Shown: positions 28,030 to 37,129, counted from the stretch's first letter. The stretch: 64,000 bases of DNA from Acidobacteriota bacterium (GCA_003225055.1 QIAU01000145.1:43010-107009), one strand, 5' to 3'. Numbers and translations are program-made. Notes: generated from the letters alone by a model not told the origin.

Positions 28030-28581
28030 CTACACGGGTTCAACAGAATAGTCGTCGATTTGGATCGCTAGCGAACGTTGGATCGGCTCGACCGAGATCA
28101 CAAGAGTGTTGCTTTTATTCCGAGCCACGAGAATTCCCTCCACTCCATCCAGGGGTCCGCCACGAACGCGAACTCGTTGCCCGATCTTCAGAAAGGGATA
28201 AGCGGTGTACGGCAACAGTGTGCGTAGAAGCGTCCGAATGTTCTCAATTTCAACATCTGGAATCGGAATGGCACTCCCGCCAACGCCCACAAAACCGAGT
28301 ACTCCATTCGTACGTTCGACCTTCTCACGAACTTCTGAGAGCCATGGAACATTCACAAAGGCGTAACAAGAGAAGAGCGGGAACTCCACAAGCTTCCGTC
28401 GGTCACTCCAGCGGCGCACCTCGGTCGTAGTGGGAAGAAAAGTCGTGATTCCTTGTTCCTGCAAACGCGTGGTCACCATCTTCTCGTGCCGCGCCCGCGT
28501 GTGAATCGCATACCACCGAGATGAATCGGTGACCACCGGCGGAGATACGACCAGCTGTTGCCACAGGGTACGGCTACTCAT
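28030..28581 (-). CDS. UpxY/RfaH-type NusG paralogue
   Basis: 183 residues. The NGN domain is clear: RWYAIHTRARHEKMVTTRLQEQGITTFLP, then PLFSCYAFVNV and the C-terminal KOW motif GQRVRVRGGPLDGVEGILV. Specialised NusG paralogues of this type are antiterminators that let RNA polymerase read through long polysaccharide operons and are normally the first gene of such an operon. Here nothing follows it: downstream lies the gene-poor 27.2-28.0 kb stretch and then the convergent side of the cellulase gene. The ATG has GAGGA about 7 bases upstream. Confidence 0.9.
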   Translation of the reverse strand: MSSRTLWQQLVVSPPVVTDSSRWYAIHTRARHEKMVTTRLQEQGITTFLPTTTEVRRWSDRRKLVEFPLFSCYAFVNVPWLSEVREKVERTNGVLGFVGVGGSAIPIPDVEIENIRTLLRTLLPYTAYPFLKIGQRVRVRGGPLDGVEGILVARNKSNTLVISVEPIQRSLAIQIDDYSVEPV

Positions 28582-29301
28582 TGGGCATCCTCTGCTAGAG
28601 GGGCGTTCACTTCAAAAAGTGAAATTCACCGGAACCAGAAATCAACCCAGGGATGCAACCAGGGGGGACCGACTCAATCGAACCTCACTCAGCAGGTAGG
28701 GGGGCGGTGGCGCGGTTCGGGTGAGTGGCAAACTAATACACCCAGAACGGAGGATTTGTCAAGCAAGAATGAACAGCGGATATTTCCGCCAGTTCTGCGC
28801 CAAGCTTGGCTTGAATTCGTTGGCTGCGAACGTCCTTTTGCGTGCCCCCATTCTATACAGTCGAGCATAATTAAAGGGACATGATGATCAAAAAGAACGA
28901 AGTATCGACGGGCGAATCAGTTCCGGGCAAGTCTGCATTTCTCTGAAAACTCGGGTCCGAGTACCCACCAGCTCGCCTTGGTTCTCAAAGTATCCAAAAT
29001 GCTGCATGATTTAACTTCGATTTTAGCAGGCCCACGGGTCATCCCATCCAGGCGTTAGTGCGAGCTATAAGTGAGACAGAAGCCACCAGAAGCCCGAATG
29101 CCTTGTCTGGCGGCCATTTCAGGGGTATCATCCGCGCTGCAAAGTTTCGTTGGGAACAGAGCCCCTATCTTCGCGTCTGTTCTTAACGCCGGGGCCGCTG
29201 TGCACGGGCCACTCTGGGGGGAGGGAGGCCGTGATTGCGGCCCTCGGAAACGCGGCTGGAAGATGAGGCGGTAGGTCCGGCCATGCGATAGTCTAGCGTG
29301 C
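28582..29301. other. 720-bp gene-poor region upstream of UpxY gene
   Basis: Contains the UpxY leader hairpin. On the plus strand, AAAGGGAC precedes an ATG at 28881 opening a 21-codon frame (MMIKKNEVSTGESVPGKS) with a CATAAT-like box upstream. It is too short to call a gene. A plus-strand frame at 29071-29274 is low-complexity and unconvincing. No repeat or RNA gene is seen. Confidence 0.35.
28606..28623 (-). promoter_or_regulatory. Leader hairpin upstream of UpxY gene
   Basis: TTCACTT (28606-28612) and AAGTGAA (28617-28623) form a perfect 7-bp stem with a 4-base loop, 25 bp upstream of the ATG at 28581. RfaH-type factors recognise hairpin-exposed bases at ops elements in leaders, so a hairpin here could matter, though no ops-like consensus is recognised. 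Confidence 0.4.
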
Positions 29302-29547
29302 TCACGCTCCTGCTCTTGATCGGATCACCCTGAGAATTTCGTCTCGGGCTAAGGTTATTTTGTTTTTCAACGGTTCCTCTTCCCGTGCGGGTTTGCCGTC
29401 CGCCAAATCGAAATAGCCGTTCTCCGTGTGGTGACGACCGCAACCCGGAACAGGGCACACATGCCCGGAAACCGGACCACTGGTGTATTCGATGAAAAAA
29501 GGAACCATCTGCAGATTCTTGTGCCTCTCGCAGGGGGGTGTCTTCAT
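29302..29547 (-). CDS. Small Cys/His-rich hypothetical protein
   Basis: 81 residues from an ATG with GAGGA about 8 bases upstream. Cysteines and histidines are spaced like a zinc ribbon: CERHKNLQM near the start and CPVPGCGRHH at about 31-40, followed by YFDLADGKP. I do not recognise a named family. The composition, ribosome-binding site and ordered Cys/His pattern favour a real gene in an otherwise empty stretch. Confidence 0.5.
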   Translation of the reverse strand: MKTPPCERHKNLQMVPFFIEYTSGPVSGHVCPVPGCGRHHTENGYFDLADGKPAREEEPLKNKITLARDEILRVIRSRAGA

Positions 29548-30063
29548 GGGGGGAGTCCTCGCAGCCGCACTCTATGTCGCTATCAATACTGCGGTCAAGC
29601 TCCTTTATACTGCTCTTTATACTGCAGGGATCTAGACAATTGGCTCGGCTCGATTACTAAAGGCCAATAATGGCTATTGTCCCGATGTCGAGAGCCGGTT
29701 TAAGTAAAAGGCTCTATCGTGGTGGCCACTTTTGCGGTAGTAGTGATGGGCGATATAGTTCGAGCACGCACAACTCCTGTAGGATGTCACAGTAAGCGGA
29801 ATCGTCCTTGTTGACTTCAAAGGACTTCCAGTGCTCGATGTCACAATTCATGAAAATCCGGATCGCGATTCGTGAAAAGATCCTACGCCTGTCTCACAGT
29901 TGTTGACATAATCCTACACGAACACATTTAGGCGAGGCGCGCTCCGCCTTCGTGCCAGGTGTTCCAGGGTCGAACTTCCGGCTAACTGCGCGGGAAGTAC
30001 CTGACTAACGTAGCCTGAAAACGAGGTGGTCATCTCAATCGCAGTGAATCGCAGTGAATGTTC
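29548..30063. other. 516-bp region without a firm gene
   Basis: The minus strand has a 45-codon open frame at 29714-29851 (MNCDIEHWKSFEVNKDD...) of natural-looking composition but no good ribosome-binding site; it may be a gene or a fragment. At 30037-30059 the decamer AATCGCAGTG is repeated 2.3 times. CTTTATACTGC occurs twice at about 29603-29626. Nothing else is recognised. Confidence 0.35.
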
Positions 30064-31593
30064 TTACGATGGGGGGTGGGTTTTTGCTTCCACCTTGGTT
30101 GCAGTCAGGATTTCACGCAGAGCTGGATAGATCCTGCGATAGGCGCGATAAGCCTGCTCAAGAACCAGCACGTTCTCAGGTTCCGGCACAATCTGCTGAG
30201 CAGTTTGGACGACAGCGTCGCAGGCTTCGTCGACGGACTTCCAAGCTCCTGCGCCAGCTCCCGCCAGAATCGCGGCTCCGTATGCCGCTCCCTCTTCCGC
30301 CATCACGATCTCCACAGTTCTTCCGTAGACGTCTGCTTGAATCTGCCGCCAGAGACCGGATCGAGCTCCGCCACCGCCCAGGCGAATCCGTTGCACGGGC
30401 AGGTTCATCTCGCGAAAGATTGTGAAACTGTCCTTCAGACTGAAAGCCACGCCTTCCAGAATGGCACGAATGATGTCAGCGCGAGTATGCGACGCCGCGA
30501 GTCCGACAAGGGCCGCGCGCGCGTTCGGATCGCAATATGGAGTGCGTTCACCCATCAGGTAAGGCGCCCAGAGAACGCCATTGGCCCCGGCCTGAGCTGT
30601 GGCTGCCTCTTCGCATAGCCGTTCATAGGGATCACGGCCGTCGTCGTTCCCGGTGCCGAAGCGGTCACGGAACCAGCGCAAAGAAAGGCCCGCCGCCTGC
30701 GTAACTCCCATTACATGCCAGCGCTCCGGAATGGCATGACAGAAAGTATGAAGCCGCCCTTGTGGGTCGAGCGCTGACCCATCGGTGGCCGCGAATACCA
30801 CCCCCGAGGTTCCGATGGTCACGCTCACCGTTCCGGGACGGACGATGCCCATTCCGACGGCTCCAGCCGCCTGGTCTCCGGCACCCGCCACTACTGGTGT
30901 TCCTGGCTTCAAGCCCGTGACCTCGGCTCCGCTGCCGGAGATTCGGCCGCAGACTTGCGGAGACTCCCAGAGCGAAGGCAGCATTTTCTCCTCAATGCCG
31001 GTCTTGTTCTGCACCTCTCGAGACCACGTGCGCCTGGCGACATCGAGCAGAAGAGTTCCTGAAGCATCCGCCATGTCGATCGCGCGCTCGCCGGTCAGGC
31101 GAAAGCGCACGAAATCCTTTGGCAACATGATGTGTGCCACGCGCTGCCAGCTCTTGGGTTCGTTCTGGCGCACCCAGAGCAATTTAGTCAACGTGAAATT
31201 TGTGAGAGGAGGATTCGAGGTGAGCTGAATTAGCCGTTCCGTACCAAATAGGGTTGCAAGCTCCTGGACTTGCTGTTCTGTGCGCTGGTCGCACCAGATG
31301 ATCGCGGGACGAACGACTTGGTCGGCAGCGTCCAGCAGGACTGCGCCATGCATTTGTCCGGAGAAACCGACGCAGGCGATTGCGTCTCCTCCGACTCCGC
31401 CGTTGCGGAGGGTCCGTTGCACGGCCAGGCGGCAGGCTCTCCACCAATCTTGTGGATCCTGCTCTGCCCAGCCGGCGCGCGGCGAGGCAAAGTGCGCGTG
31501 CTCCTCGCTTCCGGACGCAACAACTTTTCCGTGCTCGTCAATGATCAGAGCGCGAGTCCCGCCGGTCCCGACATCGATCCCAAGGAATAGGAT
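30064..31593 (-). CDS. xylB: Xylulokinase, apparent ATC start codon
   Basis: 509 residues of the FGGY kinase family; phosphorylates D-xylulose for the pentose phosphate pathway. The N-terminal phosphate-binding loop LGIDVGTGGTRALI is encoded just inside 31593, so the gene must start there. The downstream frame has GFSGQMHGAVLLD, WCDQRT, the catalytic DASGTLLLDV, GAGDQAAGAVGMG and GGGARSGLWRQIQADV. No ATG, GTG or TTG exists upstream of the loop in frame; the only codon at correct distance (7 bases) from the GGGAGG ribosome-binding site is ATC at 31591-31593. It is either a rare start or a mutated or misread ATG. Confidence 0.9.
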   Translation of the reverse strand: MLFLGIDVGTGGTRALIIDEHGKVVASGSEEHAHFASPRAGWAEQDPQDWWRACRLAVQRTLRNGGVGGDAIACVGFSGQMHGAVLLDAADQVVRPAIIWCDQRTEQQVQELATLFGTERLIQLTSNPPLTNFTLTKLLWVRQNEPKSWQRVAHIMLPKDFVRFRLTGERAIDMADASGTLLLDVARRTWSREVQNKTGIEEKMLPSLWESPQVCGRISGSGAEVTGLKPGTPVVAGAGDQAAGAVGMGIVRPGTVSVTIGTSGVVFAATDGSALDPQGRLHTFCHAIPERWHVMGVTQAAGLSLRWFRDRFGTGNDDGRDPYERLCEEAATAQAGANGVLWAPYLMGERTPYCDPNARAALVGLAASHTRADIIRAILEGVAFSLKDSFTIFREMNLPVQRIRLGGGGARSGLWRQIQADVYGRTVEIVMAEEGAAYGAAILAGAGAGAWKSVDEACDAVVQTAQQIVPEPENVLVLEQAYRAYRRIYPALREILTATKVEAKTHPPS

Positions 31594-31673
31594 AGTTTTA
31601 CCTCCCTGACGCTATTGAGGAGAAGGCCTAGAGAACTGTCGTGCCGGCTGCAGGCACTGTCGCCGGCTACGCA

Positions 31674-32951
31674 TCAATCCGCAAGCGCCTGGTAAGCCAA
31701 TGCGTGAACTTGCCGGTCGAGGCTCAACCCTCCGCTCGGGTGAAGTTGCGCCATGAAAATAACGATCATCTGCTCTTTGGGATCAATGGAGAATGCGGTG
31801 TAGAAGAAACCGCCCCAGTCGAATTCTCCCGGCGAACCAAGTTCGGAGAGCGGCTCTTTCACGCCGTCGACGCCAAATCCTAGCCCAAAGCCCCGATCGG
31901 AACTTATTTTGCCCAATTGATCGTGCGTCATCAGTTCGATCGATTTGCGGCTCAACAGGCGCGTGTTCCCCACCTTGCCTCCATCCAGCATCATGAAGCA
32001 GAAGCGCGTGTAGTCCTCCACCGTAGATACGAGACCTGCGCCTCCAGAAAAGAGCTTCTTGGGACTACGGTAGGGATAATCGGCGGAATAGACGAAGGGT
32101 CCTTCGGCAATCGGAGTGTCCGGAAAACGGTTTAAGCCTTTGTCGGGATAATAAGTGTAAGCCGCGGCGAGCCTTTGCAGTTTGTCTTCTGGCGGATAGA
32201 AGTATGTATCCTTCATCCCCAGGGGTTCGAAGATACGGGTGCGGAAGAACTCGTCCAGAGGTTTGCCCGAGACGACTTCCACCAATCGTCCGAGCACATC
32301 CACTCCCAAGCTGTATTCCCAGCGCTCACCCGGGCGAAACAGCAGCGGGAGTGCGGCGAGACGCTTTACGCTGTCCTCAATCGTGCCATCATATGGCAGC
32401 AGGCCGTGCGCAACATTCGCGGTCTTGTACATGGGACCGAGCATGTCGTTCCAGTGGTAGGTGAGGCCGGAGGTATGCCGCAGCAGGTCGCGAATCGTGA
32501 TTTCCCTAGTGACAGGAATCGTGTAACTCTCGCCGGTGGCGGGCTTCACCAATACGTTCTGATTTTTGAACTCGGGCAAGTATTTTGAAACTGGATCATC
32601 GAGCAGGAAACGGCCCTCTTCGTACAGCATCATCACCGCCACGCTGGTGATGGGCTTGGTCATGGAGCAGATTCTGAACAGCGTGTCAGGGCGCATCGGC
32701 TTGCCCGCCTCCGCATCTGCCATGCCCTGTGCTTTGAACCAGACTACGCTGCCGCGTCGTGCCACCAGGGTGACGGCGCCCGCGATTCGTTTCTCGTCTA
32801 TATTACGCTGGACAACTGCGCCGATCCGCAGAAGCCGTTCTGAGGAGAGGCCGACAGATTCGGCTTTCGCTGTCGGCAGCCCCTGCGCAACCGCCGCTGT
32901 GGCGATGAGAAGGACGCAAATGATGACTGAAATGAGTGTCTTCTGCTTCAT
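31674..32951 (-). CDS. Secreted class C beta-lactamase-like serine hydrolase
   Basis: 425 residues with a signal peptide (MKQKTLISVIICVLLIATAAVA). The serine nucleophile motif is SMTK (SxxK) in FRICSMTKPIT; the YxN-equivalent is YSLGVDVLG, and a late GGAG/HxG-like element lies in the C-terminal half. This matches the EstB/AmpC-type esterase-lactamase superfamily, which includes esterases and D-aminopeptidases. The tyrosine is followed by S-L rather than x-N, favouring an esterase over a true beta-lactamase. It is read in the same direction just upstream of xylB with an 80-bp gap. Confidence 0.88.
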   Translation of the reverse strand: MKQKTLISVIICVLLIATAAVAQGLPTAKAESVGLSSERLLRIGAVVQRNIDEKRIAGAVTLVARRGSVVWFKAQGMADAEAGKPMRPDTLFRICSMTKPITSVAVMMLYEEGRFLLDDPVSKYLPEFKNQNVLVKPATGESYTIPVTREITIRDLLRHTSGLTYHWNDMLGPMYKTANVAHGLLPYDGTIEDSVKRLAALPLLFRPGERWEYSLGVDVLGRLVEVVSGKPLDEFFRTRIFEPLGMKDTYFYPPEDKLQRLAAAYTYYPDKGLNRFPDTPIAEGPFVYSADYPYRSPKKLFSGGAGLVSTVEDYTRFCFMMLDGGKVGNTRLLSRKSIELMTHDQLGKISSDRGFGLGFGVDGVKEPLSELGSPGEFDWGGFFYTAFSIDPKEQMIVIFMAQLHPSGGLSLDRQVHALAYQALAD

Positions 32952-33047
32952 CGGGTGACCTCATCTTGTATCGGGCTGACCGCGGGATTTGATAGTATAA
33001 GCGACCCGATGTTCTGACGCTTACCTTGAGCTACCAACCTGAGCCGG

Positions 33048-34103
33048 ATGGAACTCCAAGACATCAATAAGGTGCCGCATCGCCGGTTCAATCCGCTTAC
33101 GCGGGAATGGGTGCTGGTGTCGCCACATCGTACCCAGCGGCCATGGCAGGGCCAGGTTGAGAGAGCTGCAGTCTCGAGCGCTCCGAAGTACGACCCGAAC
33201 TGTTATTTATGCCCAGGGAATGCGCGGGCGGGCGGCGCACGCAATCCTCCGTACAGCTCGACTCTTGTCTTTACCAACGATTTCGCCGCGCTGCGGCCTG
33301 ACATACCCCACGCCAGAAACGATGAGGGTGGCCGGGAATTGTTCATTTCTGAAACCGAGGCTGGGACTTGCCGGGTCGTGTGTTTTTCGCCGCGGCACGA
33401 CCTGACTCTTTCACGTATGAAAGTTGACGACATCGCGACCGTGATCGACGTCTGGAGGCGCGAGTGCGAGGAGCTGGGATCGCTGCCATACATCAGTTAC
33501 GTACAGGTCTTTGAAAACCGCGGCGAGATGATGGGCTGCAGCAATCCGCACCCGCATTGCCAGATTTGGGCTAACCAGACGATCCCGAACGAGCCCCGCC
33601 AAGAGCAAGATTCACAGACAGCCCACGCAAAGAAGCACGACGCCTGTCTCCTTTGTAGTTACGCGGAGCTGGAACGCAAGGCTGAGGTCCGCATTGTGTG
33701 CGAGAACCATTTCTTCCTTGCTGTGGTCCCGTTCTGGGCGGTTTGGCCGTTTGAAATATTGCTCATTTCCGAGGGCCACGTCCGCGACCTTAGGTCGCTC
33801 GACGACGGGATGCGTATGGGCTTAGCCGACATCCTCAAGCGAATCACGACTCGCTACGACAACCTTTTCCAGATCTCGTTTCCGTATTCCATGGGATTCC
33901 ACCAGGCGCCCGTGGATGGCGAGCCTCATCCTGATTGGCATCTTCATGCCCACTTCTATCCGCCGCTTTTGCGCTCCGCGACGGTGCGCAAATTTATGGT
34001 GGGATATGAAATGCTGGCTTCCCCGCAGCGTGATATCACGCCGGAGCTTGCTGCGAGTAGGCTGCGGCAAACCAGCGAAGTGCACTACCTAGATCGGACG
34101 TAG
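33048..34103 (+). CDS. galT: Galactose-1-phosphate uridylyltransferase
   Basis: 351 residues of the HIT superfamily; Leloir pathway step exchanging UMP between UDP-glucose and galactose-1-phosphate. The active site is [11 protein letters not shown] with the HPH triad nucleophile. N-terminal [25 protein letters not shown], zinc cysteines in CYLCPGN and the C-terminal HLHAHFYPP complete the pattern. galK and galE are not adjacent. It is divergent from the serine hydrolase. Confidence 0.94.
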   Translation: MELQDINKVPHRRFNPLTREWVLVSPHRTQRPWQGQVERAAVSSAPKYDPNCYLCPGNARAGGARNPPYSSTLVFTNDFAALRPDIPHARNDEGGRELFISETEAGTCRVVCFSPRHDLTLSRMKVDDIATVIDVWRRECEELGSLPYISYVQVFENRGEMMGCSNPHPHCQIWANQTIPNEPRQEQDSQTAHAKKHDACLLCSYAELERKAEVRIVCENHFFLAVVPFWAVWPFEILLISEGHVRDLRSLDDGMRMGLADILKRITTRYDNLFQISFPYSMGFHQAPVDGEPHPDWHLHAHFYPPLLRSATVRKFMVGYEMLASPQRDITPELAASRLRQTSEVHYLDRT

Positions 34104-34118
34104 CATAGCCGACGTTTC

Positions 34119-34311
34119 TTAGTGCGACACACCTGGCTTGCGCGGGACGGACATCATCATGGGGCACCAGTTTGTGAAAGCTGACTGGAACAGGTTCAGG
34201 CCCACAAAAGCGGTGAACAGGAACCAGTACGGACTAACCCCGGTATCCCAGCGCGAGCGTGGCGAGCACAAAGGCCCGGGCCATCATTCTTAGATAACGT
34301 GCGATGGTCAT
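34119..34311 (-). pseudogene. DUF2892 (YgaP-type) membrane protein, one frameshift
   Basis: From ATG 34311, preceded by AGGAGG, the frame reads [23 protein letters not shown] and stops. Removing one base from CCCCGG at 34238-34243 continues it as [19 protein letters not shown] and [11 protein letters not shown], the two-helix DUF2892 fold with its conserved WCPM. The gene lies 21 bp after the RND remnant, an arrangement seen in efflux operons. Confidence 0.75.
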
Positions 34312-34332
34312 CGACTACTACCTCCTGAATTC

Positions 34333-34880
34333 TTAGCCAGCGACGGGCGCCAAAGGGGCGGTGGGCAAAGGTTTCGGCTGACCGCCGCCCTTCTGGCACA
34401 AGTAGTACAAGATTGGGACCGCCATGCGGGACAGCACCGTTGAGGCCACTGTGCCGGCCATAAGCGAGAGAGCCAGTCCCCGGGGAAACCGGGTCCTACA
34501 GGATGACGCTCGCACCCAACCACAGCCGCCGCCGTCAGCAGCATCGGCCGGAAGCGGACTGCCCCGGCATCGACCACGGCTTCCTCCAGCGACATGCCTT
34601 GCGAACGCCGCAACTCAATAAAAAGCCGACGAGAATTATGGAGCGACGATGATTCCGGCGCCCGCGATGAAACAATCATTGGGTCGCGGTGAAGAATGCA
34701 CCCATCAGCGCGTCCGCGGGCAGGATGCCGACCAGAGCTGGCGGAATTGGCGCCATGATTACCAGCGGCGTCTTAAACGATCCTAACCAGCCGACTACCG
34801 GCACATAGATCTGTTCATCCCGGTCGTCGGAGAGCTCGGCAAACAGGGCACTGTAATTGTAACGCGCAGGACGAGCCTGC
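34333..34880 (-). pseudogene. C-terminal remnant of an RND efflux permease
   Basis: Pieces in different frames are in correct order: [85 protein letters not shown] and [20 protein letters not shown] ending [11 protein letters not shown]. This is TM10-12 of an AcrB/CusA-type transporter. The first ~800 residues are absent and several frameshifts occur, so it is non-functional. Confidence 0.85.
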
Positions 34881-34884
34881 TCCG

Positions 34885-35137
34885 TGCTCTGGATTTCGCG
34901 CGTGCGCGGCGCGGCTGAGCCAGCTTCATAAGTTCCTTGCGAACGAAAAGCCTTGCCCGGTGCAGGCGAACACGTACCGTGTCGGCACGCTACCCGGTAA
35001 TCTCGGCGACTTCCTGGTCGGTCAATCCTTCCATGTCGCGCAGGACAAGAACAACCCAGTAAGGAGAGAACCTCTTCCAGCGATTGGCTGCCCTCGCGTT
35101 GTAGCAGAGTTATGGCTTGCTCAATTTCAGGACGCAT
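34885..35137 (-). pseudogene. ECF sigma factor region-4 remnant
   Basis: One frame reads [21 protein letters not shown], a TAG at 34990-34992, then [20 protein letters not shown]. This is the helix-turn-helix region 4 of an extracytoplasmic-function sigma factor with a nonsense codon inside. Regions 1-3 are not seen. The remnant runs straight into the RND fragment, which implies a deletion that removed the sigma factor's end and most of the pump. Confidence 0.75.
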
Positions 35138-35193
35138 CAGCTAAACGATGGCATGTGCCGGAACGGTGTCGCTCAGCGTCAATCCAGGATTCC

Positions 35194-36426
35194 TCACAGA
35201 ACTCTTTCGAGTGAGTAACCAGCGGCTCCTAGCGCGGAGAGCAGTTCGGCGATGTGGTCCGGTCCCCTGGTTTCCATGGTGATATCAATGGCCGTGTCGC
35301 CGAGGTTTACGCCGTAATAAGCCTTTTCATACGACGTCTCCACAATGTTGGCCCGGTGCTGGGCGAGAATGCCGGTGAGCCGGTGCAGAGCACCTGGATA
35401 ATCGGGCAGGTGGACCCTAAGACGTACCAGGCGTCCGTCTTTGACTAGGCCGCGCTCGATAATCCGGGAAAGAAGCGTCACATCGATATTTCCGCCACAC
35501 ACCAGTACGGCCACTTTCTTTCCCGTGAGCGGCACCTTATGGTTCAGAAGAGCGGCAATGGGGGCGGCGCCGGCACCTTCTGCCAAGGTCTTTTCTCGCT
35601 CCAGCAGGAGCAGAATCGCATTAGCGATTTCTTCCTCATCTACCGTCACGATGTCGTCCACATACTTCTGAACCATCGGCAGCGTTCTGTCACCCGCGCG
35701 CCGCACCGCGATGCCGTCGGCGATAGTGGCGGCCGCACATAGCGTCACGGGCTTACCCTCGGTGACTGCGACTTTCATCGAAGGCAGACGGGCGGGTTGT
35801 ACCCCGAAGACCTGGATATTCGGATTGGTTTCCTTCACGGCGCAGGCCACGCCGCCGATCAGTCCTCCTCCGCCAATCGGCACGACCATAGCCTCGATTT
35901 CAGGATGCTGCTCGAGCAGTTCAAGCCCCAAGCTCCCCTGGCCGGCGATGACAGCATCATCATCGAAGGCATGTATTAAGGTGAAGCCATTCTGACGGCT
36001 GCGCTTAACGGCCTCTTCGTAGGCCTCGTCGTAGTTCGCTCCGTCGAGAACGACATCGGCCCCGTATCCTCGCGTGGCCGAGACCTTGATCAAGGGTGTA
36101 GTGAGCGGCATGCAGATCTGGGCGCGGATTCCGTGCCGCCCGGCATGGTAGGCAACGCCTTGGGCATGATTGCCTGCCGAGGCGGCAATCACGCCTCGAC
36201 TGCGTTCTTCCTGGCTTAGCGTGAGCAGTTTATTGAGGGCGCCGCGCTCCTTGAAAGCGCCGGTCCTCTGCAAATTGTCCAGCTTGAGGTAGACCGTGTT
36301 CGCGGTCAGTTGGGAGAAAGTTTCCGAGCGGGTGCATGGAGAAACATAAATGGCGTCCCGGATGCGCCCTAAAGCCGCTTTGATGTCCGAAATCTTGACC
36401 ATTCCAGTATCGATGGAATGGATCAT
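35194..36426 (-). CDS. ilvA: Threonine ammonia-lyase with ACT domain
   Basis: 410 residues, PLP-dependent deamination of threonine to 2-oxobutanoate for isoleucine synthesis. The PLP lysine is in RTGAFKERGALNKL; SAGNHAQGVAYHAG and the glycine-rich phosphate loop VPIGGGGLIGG follow. A C-terminal ACT domain (about 330-410, RLRVHLPDYPGALHRLTGIL) suggests amino-acid feedback control; the length and single ACT match the shorter type rather than the 514-residue E. coli IlvA. The ATG at 36426 has AGG nearby; an ATG at 36402 is possible. Confidence 0.92.
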   Translation of the reverse strand: MIHSIDTGMVKISDIKAALGRIRDAIYVSPCTRSETFSQLTANTVYLKLDNLQRTGAFKERGALNKLLTLSQEERSRGVIAASAGNHAQGVAYHAGRHGIRAQICMPLTTPLIKVSATRGYGADVVLDGANYDEAYEEAVKRSRQNGFTLIHAFDDDAVIAGQGSLGLELLEQHPEIEAMVVPIGGGGLIGGVACAVKETNPNIQVFGVQPARLPSMKVAVTEGKPVTLCAAATIADGIAVRRAGDRTLPMVQKYVDDIVTVDEEEIANAILLLLEREKTLAEGAGAAPIAALLNHKVPLTGKKVAVLVCGGNIDVTLLSRIIERGLVKDGRLVRLRVHLPDYPGALHRLTGILAQHRANIVETSYEKAYYGVNLGDTAIDITMETRGPDHIAELLSALGAAGYSLERVL

Positions 36427-36551
36427 CTTACCTGAAGTGGTTTCACCCCGCTGCGCCCGCGCACGGTTGTAGGGGTTCAGGATACTTGGTTCTCTCAGCG
36501 GAACGGCAGAGGAGTGTAGTGACCAGGGAACGGGAGCGCGATCGAAAGTCC

Positions 36552-36725
36552 TTAATCTTCCTGCGATTTCAAGCGTTCGAGCGAGGACTGAATCTCTTGC
36601 GGGGCATAAGCCCGTCCTTTCTCGCGGGCAATCTCATCCAGGATCTCATTCGGACTGGCATCATCTCCCGGCTTACTGGAGGCCCAGGCGACATCAGCGT
36701 CTATGATGTCGGTCCATTTGCTCAT
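36552..36725 (-). CDS. 57-residue protein coupled to PilZ gene
   Basis: The frame from ATG 36725 encodes a small acidic protein beginning MSKWTDIIDADVAWASSKPG, with a middle NEILDEIAREKG and a C-terminal helix IQSSLERLKSQED. Its start shares one base with the stop of the PilZ gene (TGATG), a sign of translational coupling. Composition is natural and helical. I do not recognise a family. A function linked to the PilZ protein is inference from coupling only. Confidence 0.6.
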   Translation of the reverse strand: MSKWTDIIDADVAWASSKPGDDASPNEILDEIAREKGRAYAPQEIQSSLERLKSQED

Positions 36726-37129
36726 CACTTGCCTACGCCGGTCGTTGCCTCGAACTGCACGGCAGCCACAGCCCGAGCTTTGGAACTTTTCAACAGTTCC
36801 ATCAGCACTTCTGTGCCCTTTTTTGCGTCCGCATCCGCTTGCGATAGGTCAATGCCCCAAAAATTGTTGTGCGAGTCCACCGCTTCCACGCCAGCGTGGA
36901 TCTCGCCTGGCCCCACTTGCCGAACCCACACAATGCGGAACTTCGCTCGTTGCGACGTCCTTTGCAAGCTGATAATTTTTCCGGGCTGGAGTTGTTCGCG
37001 CAACCCGCCGATCCGGGCTCCGGAAATGCTGATGTCGATGGTGTGGGCCAGAAGATGAGGAGTTCCTGGAAGGGATACTTTTATGGGAAGCACCATTCTG
37101 CTTCGCCGATGCGCACGTCTCTCCGCCAT
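36725..37129 (-). CDS. PilZ domain protein
   Basis: 134 residues. The N-terminal RRAHRRSRMVLPIKV contains the RxxxR-type motif and TIDISISGARI the (D/N)xSxxG motif of PilZ domains, both needed for cyclic-di-GMP binding. The single domain is followed by a C-terminal helix. Such proteins convert c-di-GMP levels into changes in motility, polysaccharide or gene expression; the partner here is unknown. It precedes the coupled 57-residue gene. Confidence 0.85.
   Translation of the reverse strand: MAERRAHRRSRMVLPIKVSLPGTPHLLAHTIDISISGARIGGLREQLQPGKIISLQRTSQRAKFRIVWVRQVGPGEIHAGVEAVDSHNNFWGIDLSQADADAKKGTEVLMELLKSSKARAVAAVQFEATTGVGK

Noticed and set aside
23678..30063. Integrative element anchored at tRNA-Ser
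   Set aside because: No integrase gene and no repeated copy of the tRNA 3' end was found in the window.
31674..32951. Antibiotic-resistance beta-lactamase
   Set aside because: SxxK is present but the YxN motif reads YSL; this fits an esterase-like serine hydrolase better and no resistance context is seen.
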